Shown one piece after another: positions 1 through 9,826 of a stretch of 64,000 nt of DNA. Location of the stretch: positions 6,875,011-6,939,010 of the forward strand of contig JAETXT010000002.1 of NCBI GenBank assembly GCA_019188255.1, written 5' to 3'. Within the stretch, counting starts at the first letter, position 1. Each line of letters begins with the position of its first letter. A program made the position numbers and the translations under genes. The notes below the pieces were generated by a model. It was not told the DNA's origin. It saw only the letters and a list, made by a program, of their open reading frames with translations, and did not search any database. The stretch comes from Verticillium longisporum. Taxonomy: Eukaryota > Ascomycota > Sordariomycetes > Glomerellales > Plectosphaerellaceae.

Positions 1-1411
1 AAGTGGCGGTTGGCAAGCTGTTTGTGTGCGACACGATGAGGACGAATGTCTGCTCGTCAAGACTCCGTGAAACATTCCTTATCCCCCTTCTCCTGTCTAT
101 ACCTGAACCAATCCCGTGCAATGAGATCGACAGTCCACGGCCTTCTATCCGACTGACCTCACTCTCTCTTGCACGTTGCGAATGATTCAGAGCCCTTGCT
201 CTCTCCTCCAGAAGAGTGTCCTCCTTGCGCATGAACCCAGGAGCCACGATGGCCCCCTCAAACCCGCCCATATCGCTTACTCCCGTCCCCGCCGCCCTCA
301 GTGCTCATCAAACTACCTGTCAAGTCACGTCACCGATCCTCTGATCTCTGCCCCTTGCTCTGCTTCCGGTCGGACATGACTTCCATCTAGGTCTCTGGCT
401 GACTCTCTTCGATGACGAACCGACTTGCATCTAGAAGATGGCTTGGCAACGTGTGTCATGCATCCTGATCCATCCAATGGGGCAGACTGGTACCAAACAC
501 CAGGCTTGGCCTGCCATTCTGCCAGCGCATCACCCACTATAGTCGAGTCAACCAAGGCGTCTGCGCTCGCACAACCTCATAACGCCAACCAAGTCCCGTC
601 GCGAGTTTTCAGTTCATGCGCTCCGTTGGCTCTCATTTCTCCGTGCCGACGCTCGTGGTGTTTCTTGGGGCCATCGACTTGTCGCGCGCACAACCCTGTA
701 GTACAATCCATCGGCATTCGTCCTGCTTCGGGACATGGCGCTCAAGTCTGCTAATACGTGGAGTTTCGTCCAGCATCAGCAGCACCTGGTAATTCTCTAG
801 CAAGCAGACGAACAAACGAAAGTAAACGCCTTTCTAAAAACGTGCCTAGGCTGGGACTGGAGTGTCTGTTGAACCGATGACCTGCTTGCCTGATCTCCAT
901 CATTCATCCACTGTAAAAGGACATGCTGTTGCCGGACAGGCCCGCTTGCACGAGACATGTCTTGGGTGTAGATCTTAGATGGCAAGCTGAAAGAAAACAA
1001 GCTTTGCGAGCCCGCAATTCAATTGAGTGGGAACGAAATCCGCCCTTCAGCACATGACAGAGGTTGCACTTCAGACCGTCATCCACCGAACTTTTGCTGG
1101 TCACCTCCGACGACAAGGCTTCCGATTCCAAGGTTTCCAAATTTCCGATATTTCAGGCGTCCGGTATATGTTCTTGTTCACGACACCAATGGCATGGCCA
1201 CCCTGATCGCCACGCTCCGATTGACGAGGCCGCCAAGAGCCAGTGTGTAACAGGACCGAGCATCCGGTAGATCTGTAGAAATTTTACGGACCCAGATGAC
1301 TTGACGTGACACGGTTCCGTATTTTTTCTAGATGATGCACATCAACCAGATCGAGCGCAACGACGTGTGAATTGTCTGTCGTTCCTTGTTACACGCTATT
1401 GCTCTGAAAGC
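1..1411. other. gene-free stretch
   Basis: No reading frame here has a recognisable domain, a plausible intron chain or a family-like start. All open frames are short and overlap on both strands, as expected by chance. The right part is downstream of the broken transporter that ends at 1412. I see no RNA gene or repeat. Confidence 0.5.
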
Positions 1412-2635
1412 TCAGGCTATTTCCTTGTGATCAATATCGGCTCCCTTGACGGCCATGACGGCATTCTCCGATATGATGGCAGCCTCTAGGCCGTCAAAAA
1501 TAACGGACATCTCCTCCAGAGAGTGACCCTTTGTCTCCGGGTAGCAGAAGTAGACGGTGACTGTGACAATAACCAGAATGACAGCAAAAACAATATAATA
1601 TTTCCACCCGATAGCATCCAGCGCAATCGGGTTGACAAAAATGTTGAAAAATATGGCAAAGTAGGTCGACAACTGCGTCAGGGCAATACCACGGGCGCGA
1701 AGCTGGTACGGCCAGATCTCTGCGGGATACGAAACCACGAGGGGTGTGCTGCATCGCTGGTCAGACACGAGTTACAGCCGCTACAGCACATGGGTATGAC
1801 TTACAAGGCGAGATCGTAGAATCCGTAGTAGATGTAGAGGAACGGCACGACAGCCAGGCCGACGGAGCTCGTCCCCGTCTGCGCAAAGCTGCCGGACAAG
1901 CCCGAGATAATGATGTAGCTGACCAGCATGCCACCTGAACTTAGCAGGAAGAGCGGGCGATGGCCAACCCTGTCAACGTTGACAGCAGCCAGCACGCCAC
2001 GCCCAGTCAGAAGCATAGTTGCGCGTACCATAAGTAGCCCACGCAGCCAGCGTCGATCCGATATACCATCCACAGTTGTACAAAGACGTCAGGACAGCTC
2101 TATGCGAAGGATAGGCGATCTCTGTGATGAGGAGGGGGGCAAGACCACCCCACCAGGCACTTGGCTGGCCCAAGAAAAAGCGACTGATGACGAAGCCGGC
2201 GACGTTTGGCGTGAAGGTTTGTAGAAGAGCACCAAGTACCAGAAAGAAGTACCCAACATAAAGGCCCTTCTTGCGGCCCCAACGATTCGCAAAATAGGCC
2301 ACCATCGGGTAGGCCAGCGTCGAGGATAGGGCCTGAATAGCGTTGATAAATCCCAGCCAGGCACCTTTGGGATGATTCATGAAGTTGAACCACTGTGGTA
2401 GCGCCATGAGACCGTTCATCATACTGCCGTCGTATCCGTTTGCTGCCGCCAGAAGACACATGCAAAGACAGTAATAGTTGAGGCGGAGAAGGTGACGCTT
2501 TCTGTACCACGCTACTCCATCGTTCAGTATGAGTTCTGCCAGGTCGTCGCCAATGGCAGACTTTTTGGGCTTCGGATTGTTTGATTTACCCAACATTGTG
2601 ACGCCGATGACAGTGCCAAGCTGTGGATGGCTCAA
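1412..2635 (-). pseudogene. MFS sugar transporter pseudogene with internal deletion
   Basis: The 5' part (2635 to about 2007) encodes the N-terminal half of a lactose-permease/hexose-type MFS transporter: a cytoplasmic tail, helices, the loop motif NRWGRKKG, and WAWR, which in the family runs into IPS. The frame then jumps directly to VDRVGHRPLFL, the loop before helix 8-9, in another frame. The central part of the family, probably 150-200 residues, is missing and the junction is out of frame. A normal intron (1749-1804, GTAAGT...GCAG) joins YYGFYDLAF to TPLVVSYPAE, and the C-terminus (PETKGHSLEEM) is intact. A deletion near 2005-2010 therefore explains the structure better than a missed intron. 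The product as it stands stops soon after WAWR and cannot make twelve helices. The neighbouring regulator and dehydrogenase suggest it once imported a sugar or sugar derivative. Confidence 0.8.
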
Positions 2636-2782
2636 TGAAGAAGAACCGACAGGAGTGAGGGAGGTAGTTGGCTGATATGTGGGTGAATGCCTGATTTGGT
2701 TGTTGGCTTCTCGATGACGGACGTACCGACTCCTTGGTCATATATATCAACTTGTGTGAACAGGGAAAACAGAGCGCGGACT

Positions 2783-2790
2783 ATTTCATC
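2783..2790. repeat. left target-site duplication of the MITE (ATTTCATC)
   Basis: The same eight bases occur immediately outside both ends of the inverted-repeat element at 2791-3283. Eight-base duplications are typical of hAT-superfamily insertion. Confidence 0.75.
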
Positions 2791-3283
2791 TAGGCTTAGG
2801 AATACCTAAAGATTTTAACCTATTAAGCACCTAGAAGCTTAGCATAAAAACCTAAAGCCTAGAAAACCCAGTGCTCTACTACCTATTTAGGTTTTTAGGC
2901 TAAAATAGGTTACCTAGAAAAAAAGCCTAAACCTAAATAGGTAATAAGGTCTAGGTTATTTTAAGTTATATAATATAATATTATTATTATATATATAATA
3001 GAATAGCTTATACCCTATCTTAATACCTTATACCCTATCTTAATACTTTATTAATTAGATATCCTAAGAACTAAAATCAAGTATAAGCTATATATAGACC
3101 CTAGCTTCTACCTAGAGAGAACCTATAAGCTAAAATGGGCAACCTAGAAGGAACCTAGAAATTTCTATAGGTTTTTTAGGCTACCCATTTCAACCTATGG
3201 GTTCTCTCTAGGCAACCTAGAAAACCTAAATATCCACTCCCCTATAATACCCAAACGCGACCATTAGGGTATTCCTAAGCCTA
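2791..3283. mobile_element. hAT-like MITE, 493 bp
   Basis: The left end reads TAGGCTTAGGAATACC and the right end is its exact reverse complement, with CTAA following after a one-base offset, so terminal inverted repeats are about 20 bp. Both ends are flanked by ATTTCATC. There is no open frame. The interior is AT-rich and full of short mirrored CCTAG/CTAGG pieces, for example around 2890-2945 and 3115-3225, so a single strand could fold extensively. Small size, inverted ends, no coding capacity and an 8-bp duplication fit a non-autonomous hAT element. The lack of CpA against TpA suggests RIP may have added to the AT content. The superfamily is inferred from duplication length and TIR start only. 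Confidence 0.75.
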
Positions 3284-3291
3284 ATTTCATC
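3284..3291. repeat. right target-site duplication of the MITE (ATTTCATC)
   Basis: Second copy of the 8-bp sequence that also sits at 2783-2790, directly outside the right inverted repeat. Confidence 0.75.
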
Positions 3292-3602
3292 CCCGATCAC
3301 ACCATGTACGAGATCCGGGGTGCTAGCGGCCATCTGGGGAAATCTGGGGTAGTAGTGATGCGGACCGCGCGGAATCTCGGTCACCTCTGCAGGCGAGGGA
3401 TCTGACTCGCTCTATCGGCCATAGTGACGAATCCAGCTGAAAGTCTAAGTCTCATCTGCAGGGCGCAGTGGCATATTTGCGTAGTTGGGATGGGCCCAGC
3501 TTTTGACAGTACCGATTGGCTCCTTTGCATCAGCTTGATCTTACTCTAATTCCCCTGTCACGGAAAAAGATTCCGGTTATCATTGGAAAGGTCTCGCATT
3601 CG

Positions 3603-5936
3603 TCACTGCAGGTAGTCCTCTAAGACCTGGATAGCTCGGGTGATGCCAGGTCCTTCGTCCTCCCAAAATCGCATCCTCTCAATGCACTGACGCACGTCAA
3701 CTCTCCAGTCTACCCGGACAGGCATTGTGATTTTGCCAGATTTGACTGCCGCCAGCACAACAAATGCACATGTAGCCGCTACCCGGACGCCATACCACGA
3801 GCCATGATGCCGGTGAAACAAAGGCTCACCCCTAATCCCGCTCAGGTGCCACGATATCGCCTGGTCTACGAGTGGCTGAACTGTGGCCCGATGAGGTGCT
3901 CCGAGAGGGTTGTGAATTGCGTAATAGAGAAACGGGCGGTAGAGCCAAGTTTTGATCTCATAGACTCGACCTTTGACCATGTATGGCAGCTCTCGTGGGC
4001 ACAGTTCCAAGTCATCAAAGCGGATCGGCGGTGGCAATCCGTCGTACCTATGTCATGATCCGTGTCAGAAATTTGTCCCAATTGATCCACATGTGACGAT
4101 GATCAACCGATGGGTTCATACCAGTCAGATAGTTGCTGTTCGAACCCGCGTGCTGCTTGAGCCATGAAGCCGATTGTTTCTGTATTCCACCCTTCATGTC
4201 CATTCTGGTAGAACTCATTCAGAATGTCATTTGCGATCCTTCTGAGAGTGATTTCGGTCAAGTAGTAGTACCAGCTCTCTTCCTGCTGCTGTATCAAAGA
4301 AGCTGATAGGCGGCTTGGCACTGAGGGTGGGTGCCCAGCATTCGGATTCGCCTGGTCCACCGGGTCGGAACTCGGTGTATCCATGTCGGGCGGTGAAGGG
4401 TGCATGTCCGGATAATTGAACGACGCCAACGAACTGTTGGGAAGATCCATCTCGGCTCGGAGCTCGCACTCAGACTTGTAACAACTCCAGTAAAGTCGCT
4501 GCTCTAGTTGACGCCGCCGTGCAGACCTTGAGCCGCTTGTCAGTGAGTTCGTTCTGCGGGACTGGCACTGAAGGTAGACATGATATGATCTGGAAGCTGA
4601 ATGGAACTGTGTCCATGCGAGCAATGGTCTCAGCGTGTACATCATGTAAACGCCTGCGAAGAAATGACATTGGGGTGCGAGTAATCCCTTTTGGAGCAAA
4701 CCAAATCTCCGACGAGCAAGGTTGTAGTAGACCTCGCCTCTGTGAAGACTTTCAGCCTGAGACTTGAGCGAAGATGTGGCGCCGGGGCGGCGCATCGAGG
4801 TGCCCTCTGGGAATGAGCGGGCTACAGAGCCAAGAGCGCACGCAAGCAGCTAAGGGTGCTCTGATCAGTAAGTTGGCCGAGACGATTGGCTCTCCTCTTG
4901 AAGACATGCTCACCACCATGCAAGACCTCGAGTCCCACTTAAGTCCATCTTCTGCTACGCGCCGGGCATAGGACCACAAAGTGTCGGCCTCGAGAACTGG
5001 ATTTTTGGTGTGCACGAGATCGAGGAACCTCTGAACCAACGGTAAGACATCCTCTTCGTTGAATCCGTGTGTTCTGGATTTGTTTAATAGCGAGATACTC
5101 GAGTTTTTCTTCTCATCCTCCTCGTCAGAGTCGCTATCTACAATCCCCGTTTCAAAAACAGCGTCGATGATGTAATTTGGGGGATAGCAGCATTCGAGCA
5201 CAGGCCACTGGAGGACAGCCTCGCATGTCGTCTTTGCGGATGGGATCGACAAGTCGTCTCTTGAGATGGCTTGAACCTCGACAGGGGCCTCGTCTGTGGT
5301 TCCTCGAGGTTCTAGCGGGACTGGGTTACTGGGCGTCGAAATGGCAGCGTACGAGAGGTCTGCAGCCAAGCCGCCATTTCCTTGTCCTGGAGACGATGGC
5401 AATCGGTCCAATCTGGAGAGCACCTGATTCAGTTTGTCGAGAATGGCAATGCTAGCAGGATCGAATCTGGTGCATTGCATTAGCAATTTGGAGGCTAGCC
5501 AGGAAAAGTCGCTTGACCTGGACAGATGAGGGCGAATTCCTTACGCAGAGACATCATCTGAGTCTTCGTATACGCATACTGCGTTGTGAGAAGAGCAATT
5601 TCCGCAGGTTGGTCGAGCATTATTGCACTTCACCTTTCTAGATCGACACAATCTACAAGCTGCAGTCGCCCTTTTTCGTGGATACGCGACATCAGCCCTT
5701 GACACCTCCCCACGGTCCCGTTTGCGGGGGCCTCGGGGCCTATTGCCAACTTTTGTTGCATCCGGAGGCATGCCGCCCCCACGGGGAACACGAGCTGAAT
5801 TGTCCGGAGATGCAGAATGAGCCGCTTGAGCCGCATGTGCGTCCGTTTGGGGGGAGGAAAAGTTGCCGTCGAGGGGTAATACTGATTGCATGGTTGGCAT
5901 TCCACTGTTGGTGTTCCTTGGAAGTTTGAAAGCCAT
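3603..5936 (-). CDS. Zn2Cys6 fungal transcription factor
   Basis: Four exons (5936-5545, 5466-4914, 4849-4122, 4047-3603) give about 705 residues with consistent phases. Introns are 5467-5544, 4850-4913 and 4048-4121. After a Ser/Pro/Gly-rich N-terminus with basic runs (RPRGPRKRDRG), residues about 93-118 form the binuclear zinc cluster, C-X2-C-X6-C-X6-C-X2-C-X6-C, including CRLCRSRKVKC. The middle carries the fungal transcription factor (MHR) region: WDSRSCMV joined to LLACALGSVARSFPEG, then YYNLARRRFGLLQ and YMMYTLRPLLAW. This is a nuclear DNA-binding regulator of the Gal4 class. It is transcribed away from the dehydrogenase at 6379 across about 440 bp, a usual arrangement for a pathway regulator and its target. 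The ligand and DNA site are unknown. The start is the first ATG upstream of the zinc cluster. Confidence 0.88.
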
Positions 5937-6378
5937 GGCGCGCCGCGGAATCTCGGGGCGTCAGTGCGAGCTATAATACGAGTGGGGAAGCTTAGTTTCA
6001 GAACCGAATGAGAAGACGGCTCGGGGAGTTTCGGGGCAAAGACGGCCTCCGTACCTACACCGTAAACTGCCAAGGCCGTTCTACCTTCGGTCTAACTTGA
6101 CATTCGAGCACAGAAGCCCCGCTTCTCTAGTAACAGGCGTCTCATCGATCGTGAGAAGCAGTCTGCTCGGCTGTGTGGTTCGGGGGCCATCCCGAGAATG
6201 ACAGTTCGACGATTTCTTTCGGCTGATTTCCTAGGCGCATTCGGACTAAAATAGGTATATGAAGAAGACTCACGGAAGTACACCCTGCCACAGTGCACTA
6301 CAGAGGAAATTAAGCCCCCTTCTGGCCCTGCTTGGATCGACAATATTCACAGTTTACACTCTCGACGCGGTGGACATC
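5937..6378. promoter_or_regulatory. divergent intergenic region between regulator and dehydrogenase
   Basis: This stretch separates two divergent starts (5936 minus, 6379 plus). It is the only place for both promoters. I cannot name a specific operator. An in-frame upstream ATG at 6259 would extend the dehydrogenase by 40 residues that do not resemble the family, so I treat it as leader. Confidence 0.45.
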
Positions 6379-7594
6379 ATGACTTCTGGAACATGCAGAG
6401 CACCACTCAATGTCGGAATCATCGGTTGCGGTGAAGTCGCGCAAGTCGTTCACATCCCTACCCTCTCATATATGAGCAGCTGGTTCAAGATCACGTACTT
6501 GTGCGACGTCTCTGAAGCCGCCCTCAAGTACTGCGCAGCCAAGATAACAGGCACTGTCAAAACGACCCGTGATCCGAAGCAACTTTGCGCCTCGGAAGAC
6601 GTTGGTGTCATCTTGGTAGCGAGTTCAGACGAGTACCACGCAGAGCATGCCCTGGCTGCTCTGGAGCATCACAAGCATGTGCTCGTTGAGAAACCGCTGG
6701 CTTTGACAAAGAAGGATATCGGTACGATTGCTGAGGCCGAGCGCCAGAGTCGAGGCTCTGTCATGGTGGGCTATATGAGACAGTACGCTGCACCCGTTGA
6801 GGACGCCATAAGGGAGGTTGGAGGGATGGACAAAATTCTCTATGCCCGTGTCCGAGGTAAGCCCAAACGTCGGTTCTCGCGAGATCTTGCTGAAATTTCC
6901 AAAGACATCATCGGGGCCAACTCGACCTTTGTGAACCAGTCCGGGACATTCCCGGAAAGGTTTACCGATTTTAGGCCGGAGGACTCGGCTGATAAAACAG
7001 CAAGACATGAACAAGCTGTCAATGCTGCACTTGCAGAGTGTGGAGACGTTCCAGTCACCAAAGAATCGTCTCTGGCGTGGCGAGTGCTTTGTGGGCTTGG
7101 ATCTCATGACCTCTCGCTGATGCGGGAAGTATTGGGTATGCCAACCAGCGTTATGGGCTCTTCTCTTGGCTTTCCCTTTTGGAAGTAAGTCAAACAGTTG
7201 TGGCCCGCATGATGTCTACCTCCAAGTTACTTACAAGCGACACTTTAGTGTTCTCTTCAAGTATTCTGGCTTCACTGTCTCTTATGAGTCTGGCATTGAC
7301 AATAACCCTCGCTTTGACGCACATCTCGAGGTTTACAGTAACACCAAGTCGGTCCGCCTGCAGTACGACACTCCATATGTCAAGGGGCTGCCGGTCACCA
7401 TGCACATTGCGGAGAACGACAATGGAGCGTATAAGGAGACTACAGTTCGCAAGACGTACGAGGATCCCTATACCCATGAGCTCAAGGAGTGGTGGGATGC
7501 TGTCACTAAAGGGAGGGGGCCCAAGACGACCGCTCAAGATGCGGCGCAAGATCTCGAAATTTTCGGAATGGCGATGAAGCACTATTATGGGTGA
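6379..7594 (+). CDS. Gfo/Idh/MocA-family NAD(P)-dependent dehydrogenase
   Basis: Two exons (6379-7184, 7249-7594; intron 7185-7248, GTAAGT...TTTAG) give 383 residues, normal for the family. The N-terminus has the Rossmann dinucleotide site VGIIGCGEVAQ followed by a helix and the strand ending in LCDVS. EKPLALT near residue 100 is the family's conserved EKP motif, whose lysine is part of the catalytic site. The C-terminal half (for example YSGFTVSYESGID) is the alpha/beta substrate domain. Known members oxidise or reduce sugars, inositols and related polyols with NAD or NADP. The exact substrate cannot be read from sequence. The divergent Zn2Cys6 gene and nearby broken sugar transporter fit a sugar-use locus. 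The ATG at 6379 is chosen because homology begins about ten residues later. Confidence 0.87.
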
Positions 7595-8092
7595 CTACCA
7601 GGTATTCTGGTCTGAACAGGTCCCCCTATTGGAAAGTTGTATGCATAAAGCCTTCACTCCCAATGTCGCTATCTCGTTACCTTGTCAAGCAACCAGATAG
7701 CCCGGGGTTACTCGTTCAACACTTGCAGTGATGATAGGGGACCCGAAGGCGCGATATTAGTGACTCGCCTCTTCTTACAAGACATCGCTTCACCATTGGA
7801 ATGCCTCGATGGGGATCCTAAAGATTCTATTGTGATTTGACTCGATAGAACAAGGCTTTGGGTTCCAATTTCATTCATCACCACAAGCCGCATCACAACC
7901 AACTACCTCCTTGCATCACTTTCCCTACTTCAATCTGAAGTGGAGGCCTCGCAAGAGAGATGACGAAGCCAGGGGCTTGCGAAAGCCTCAATCTATGGTC
8001 CTTGTCATGAGCGCGTGTCTGATACAGGATTCATAAACTCAGACTTACCATGTACTTTTCGTGTTGAGACTGTCGCGCCTCTGCAAGCGAGC
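7595..8092. other. intergenic, nothing recognised
   Basis: This is the shared 3' region of two convergent genes (dehydrogenase on plus, small secreted peptide on minus). No domain or repeat is visible. Confidence 0.5.
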
Positions 8093-8302
8093 TTAGCAGC
8101 TGTTCTGGTAGTAACTGCAGCCGCCGACGCCGCAAGTCCAGCAGACACGGGAACCCCCGGCGCATTGACCGCAGGCTCGCTTCTGAAGAGCGTCACGCTC
8201 AGCGATGCCTCGGGCGGCGTTGGCAGCGGCATCAGCCTCGATAGCAGGGGCGGCCATGGCGCCAACGGCCAGGGCAGTGAAGATGATGGTGAAGAACTTC
8301 AT
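8093..8302 (-). CDS. small secreted cysteine-rich pre-pro-peptide
   Basis: A single-exon frame of 69 residues. Residues 1-17 are a clear signal peptide (MKFFTIIFTALAVGAMA followed by AP). An Ala/Glu/Asp-rich pro-segment follows to residue 42, ending in a Lys-Arg Kex2-type site. The remaining 27 residues hold six cysteines with spacing C-X2-C-X6-C-X2-C-X4-C-X6-C and end on the last Cys, so up to three disulfides are possible. This layout fits a secreted, processed peptide such as a candidate effector or antimicrobial-type peptide. I do not recognise a named family, and activity is not inferable. A TATA-like run lies about 112 bp upstream. Short length is the main reason for caution. The signal peptide, dibasic site and cysteine pattern together make chance unlikely. 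Confidence 0.72.
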   Translation of the reverse strand: MKFFTIIFTALAVGAMAAPAIEADAAANAARGIAERDALQKRACGQCAGGSRVCWTCGVGGCSYYQNSC

Positions 8303-9826
8303 TTTCGAGAGATGTTAAGGATTGCGAGATTTGGACTGGTTGGCTTGTTGAGGTAAGAGAAGACTGGTGATGGGGTGATGATCAAAAGCATAAAGATCAT
8401 CGTGGTTGGGCCAGTATATATGTGTTTGATCGGTCTCAGAAACTATCATGTCTACGCATAGCTTCACTAACATTGTTAGACCCAGTGATCGCAACATGCA
8501 TGCGGAAGGCAAAACATCCTCCGTGTTGCCATAGTCTGTTGAGGGACCAGTTAGGGTGGACGATGAGGCACTGGGACTTTTGCTACATGTTTATTGGAAC
8601 TTTTGTCCACACACATAACCAACCTGTGACAAGCTCAATCTGTAAGTCCCTACACACCCTAACCTGAATCGTTCTAACCTTTCATTTATTCTTCACGTAA
8701 TCGGATCTTGGGATCCGGGGCCCCGCCCCTCGAACCAATACGATTACCCTTACTCCGGCGCTGTTGATCTTGCAACATGCACGATCAGCTGCATTGCACA
8801 AACAAATTGCATGGCCTGGCATCACGGGCCGCTTCGCAACATGGTCGATAATTCCTCTACTGGATCTATTAGCTCATTTTCCACCTCTCAATGTTCAGTC
8901 GTGCCGGTCTGCCTAGCGCAAAGCGAGACTAGAGGCGCTTAACAGGCGAAGCCGCTCTCTACTGGTTAAGCGCATTCGTCTGTGAACCTAATCAGCATGA
9001 CAGACCATTTCCTACCTGATTTTGCAAAAGCGTGCGCCTGATGCAGAATCCTCTGCATCTGATCGGTGCATGTAAATGTCGTTCAATGAACGGACTTCAG
9101 GGCCGCGTGGTCCTAGCTACGTGGGCTATCAGCCGGCAAAGGCGCTGTCAGAAACACTAGAGGGCCGCCAAGCCGTCGTCTACTAGATGTAACACACAGC
9201 CTTCAACGTCTGAAGAACTGGAAGTTTCTGACAGAGAGCTTTCATTGCATTGATGAAGCAGGAGTTCAGTTTTCCGTATCATAGTCGTGCCCTCTCGTTT
9301 TGCCCCTTTGACGCTGCTATCGAGTCGCGGACAAGGGTTCCAATCCTTTCAGGTAGGGCCTCGCCATCTCGGTCCGAGATGCCAAAGGTCGCGGTGTTCA
9401 TAATCAAAGTTGGCAATGCAGTTGATAACCACCAGATGCCTAAGCTCGAAGCCCTGAAGCCGGAAGTCTTCGAACGCCGCTCTGGCCTTGAATCCTAGAG
9501 GCGAGGGACTTGATGGTTGACGTTGATTTCTCGCATGATCAACGGTGGTTTCCATCAAAACGATGCTCAAGATACACGCAGGCTCTGAAACTGTCTTGCT
9601 CCCAAAGCAAGCGACACAAACATTATCGAAACATACCGCAAGTAGATCAGCGGTGGCAAACAGGAAAGAAGATCTGTGGTTAACCACGCTGAGGCATCGA
9701 CAACTGAAAGTTATGAGGGTACTCATATGAAACTGTCTCGTATTACCCCCATCCCCTTCTATGGGCGTTCACATCGTATTCTCCAAACGCTCAGAAGTCC
9801 TGTCGACAAGAATCATCCATCTGCGC
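8303..9826. other. gene-free stretch between secreted peptide and GH7 gene
   Basis: Only short overlapping frames without domains. The part nearest 8303 is the promoter of the small secreted peptide, and the part nearest 9826 is the 3' region of the GH7 gene. Nothing else is supportable. Confidence 0.45.
8414..8424 (-). promoter_or_regulatory. TATA-like element of the secreted peptide gene
   Basis: The minus strand reads CACATATATAC here, about 112 bp upstream of the ATG at 8302. This is the only strong TATA-like run in the upstream region. Function is inferred from position. Confidence 0.35.

Noticed and set aside
6259..6378. An upstream in-frame ATG extending the dehydrogenase by 40 residues
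   Set aside because: The extension is unlike the family and the ATG at 6379 is followed closely by the conserved Rossmann motif.
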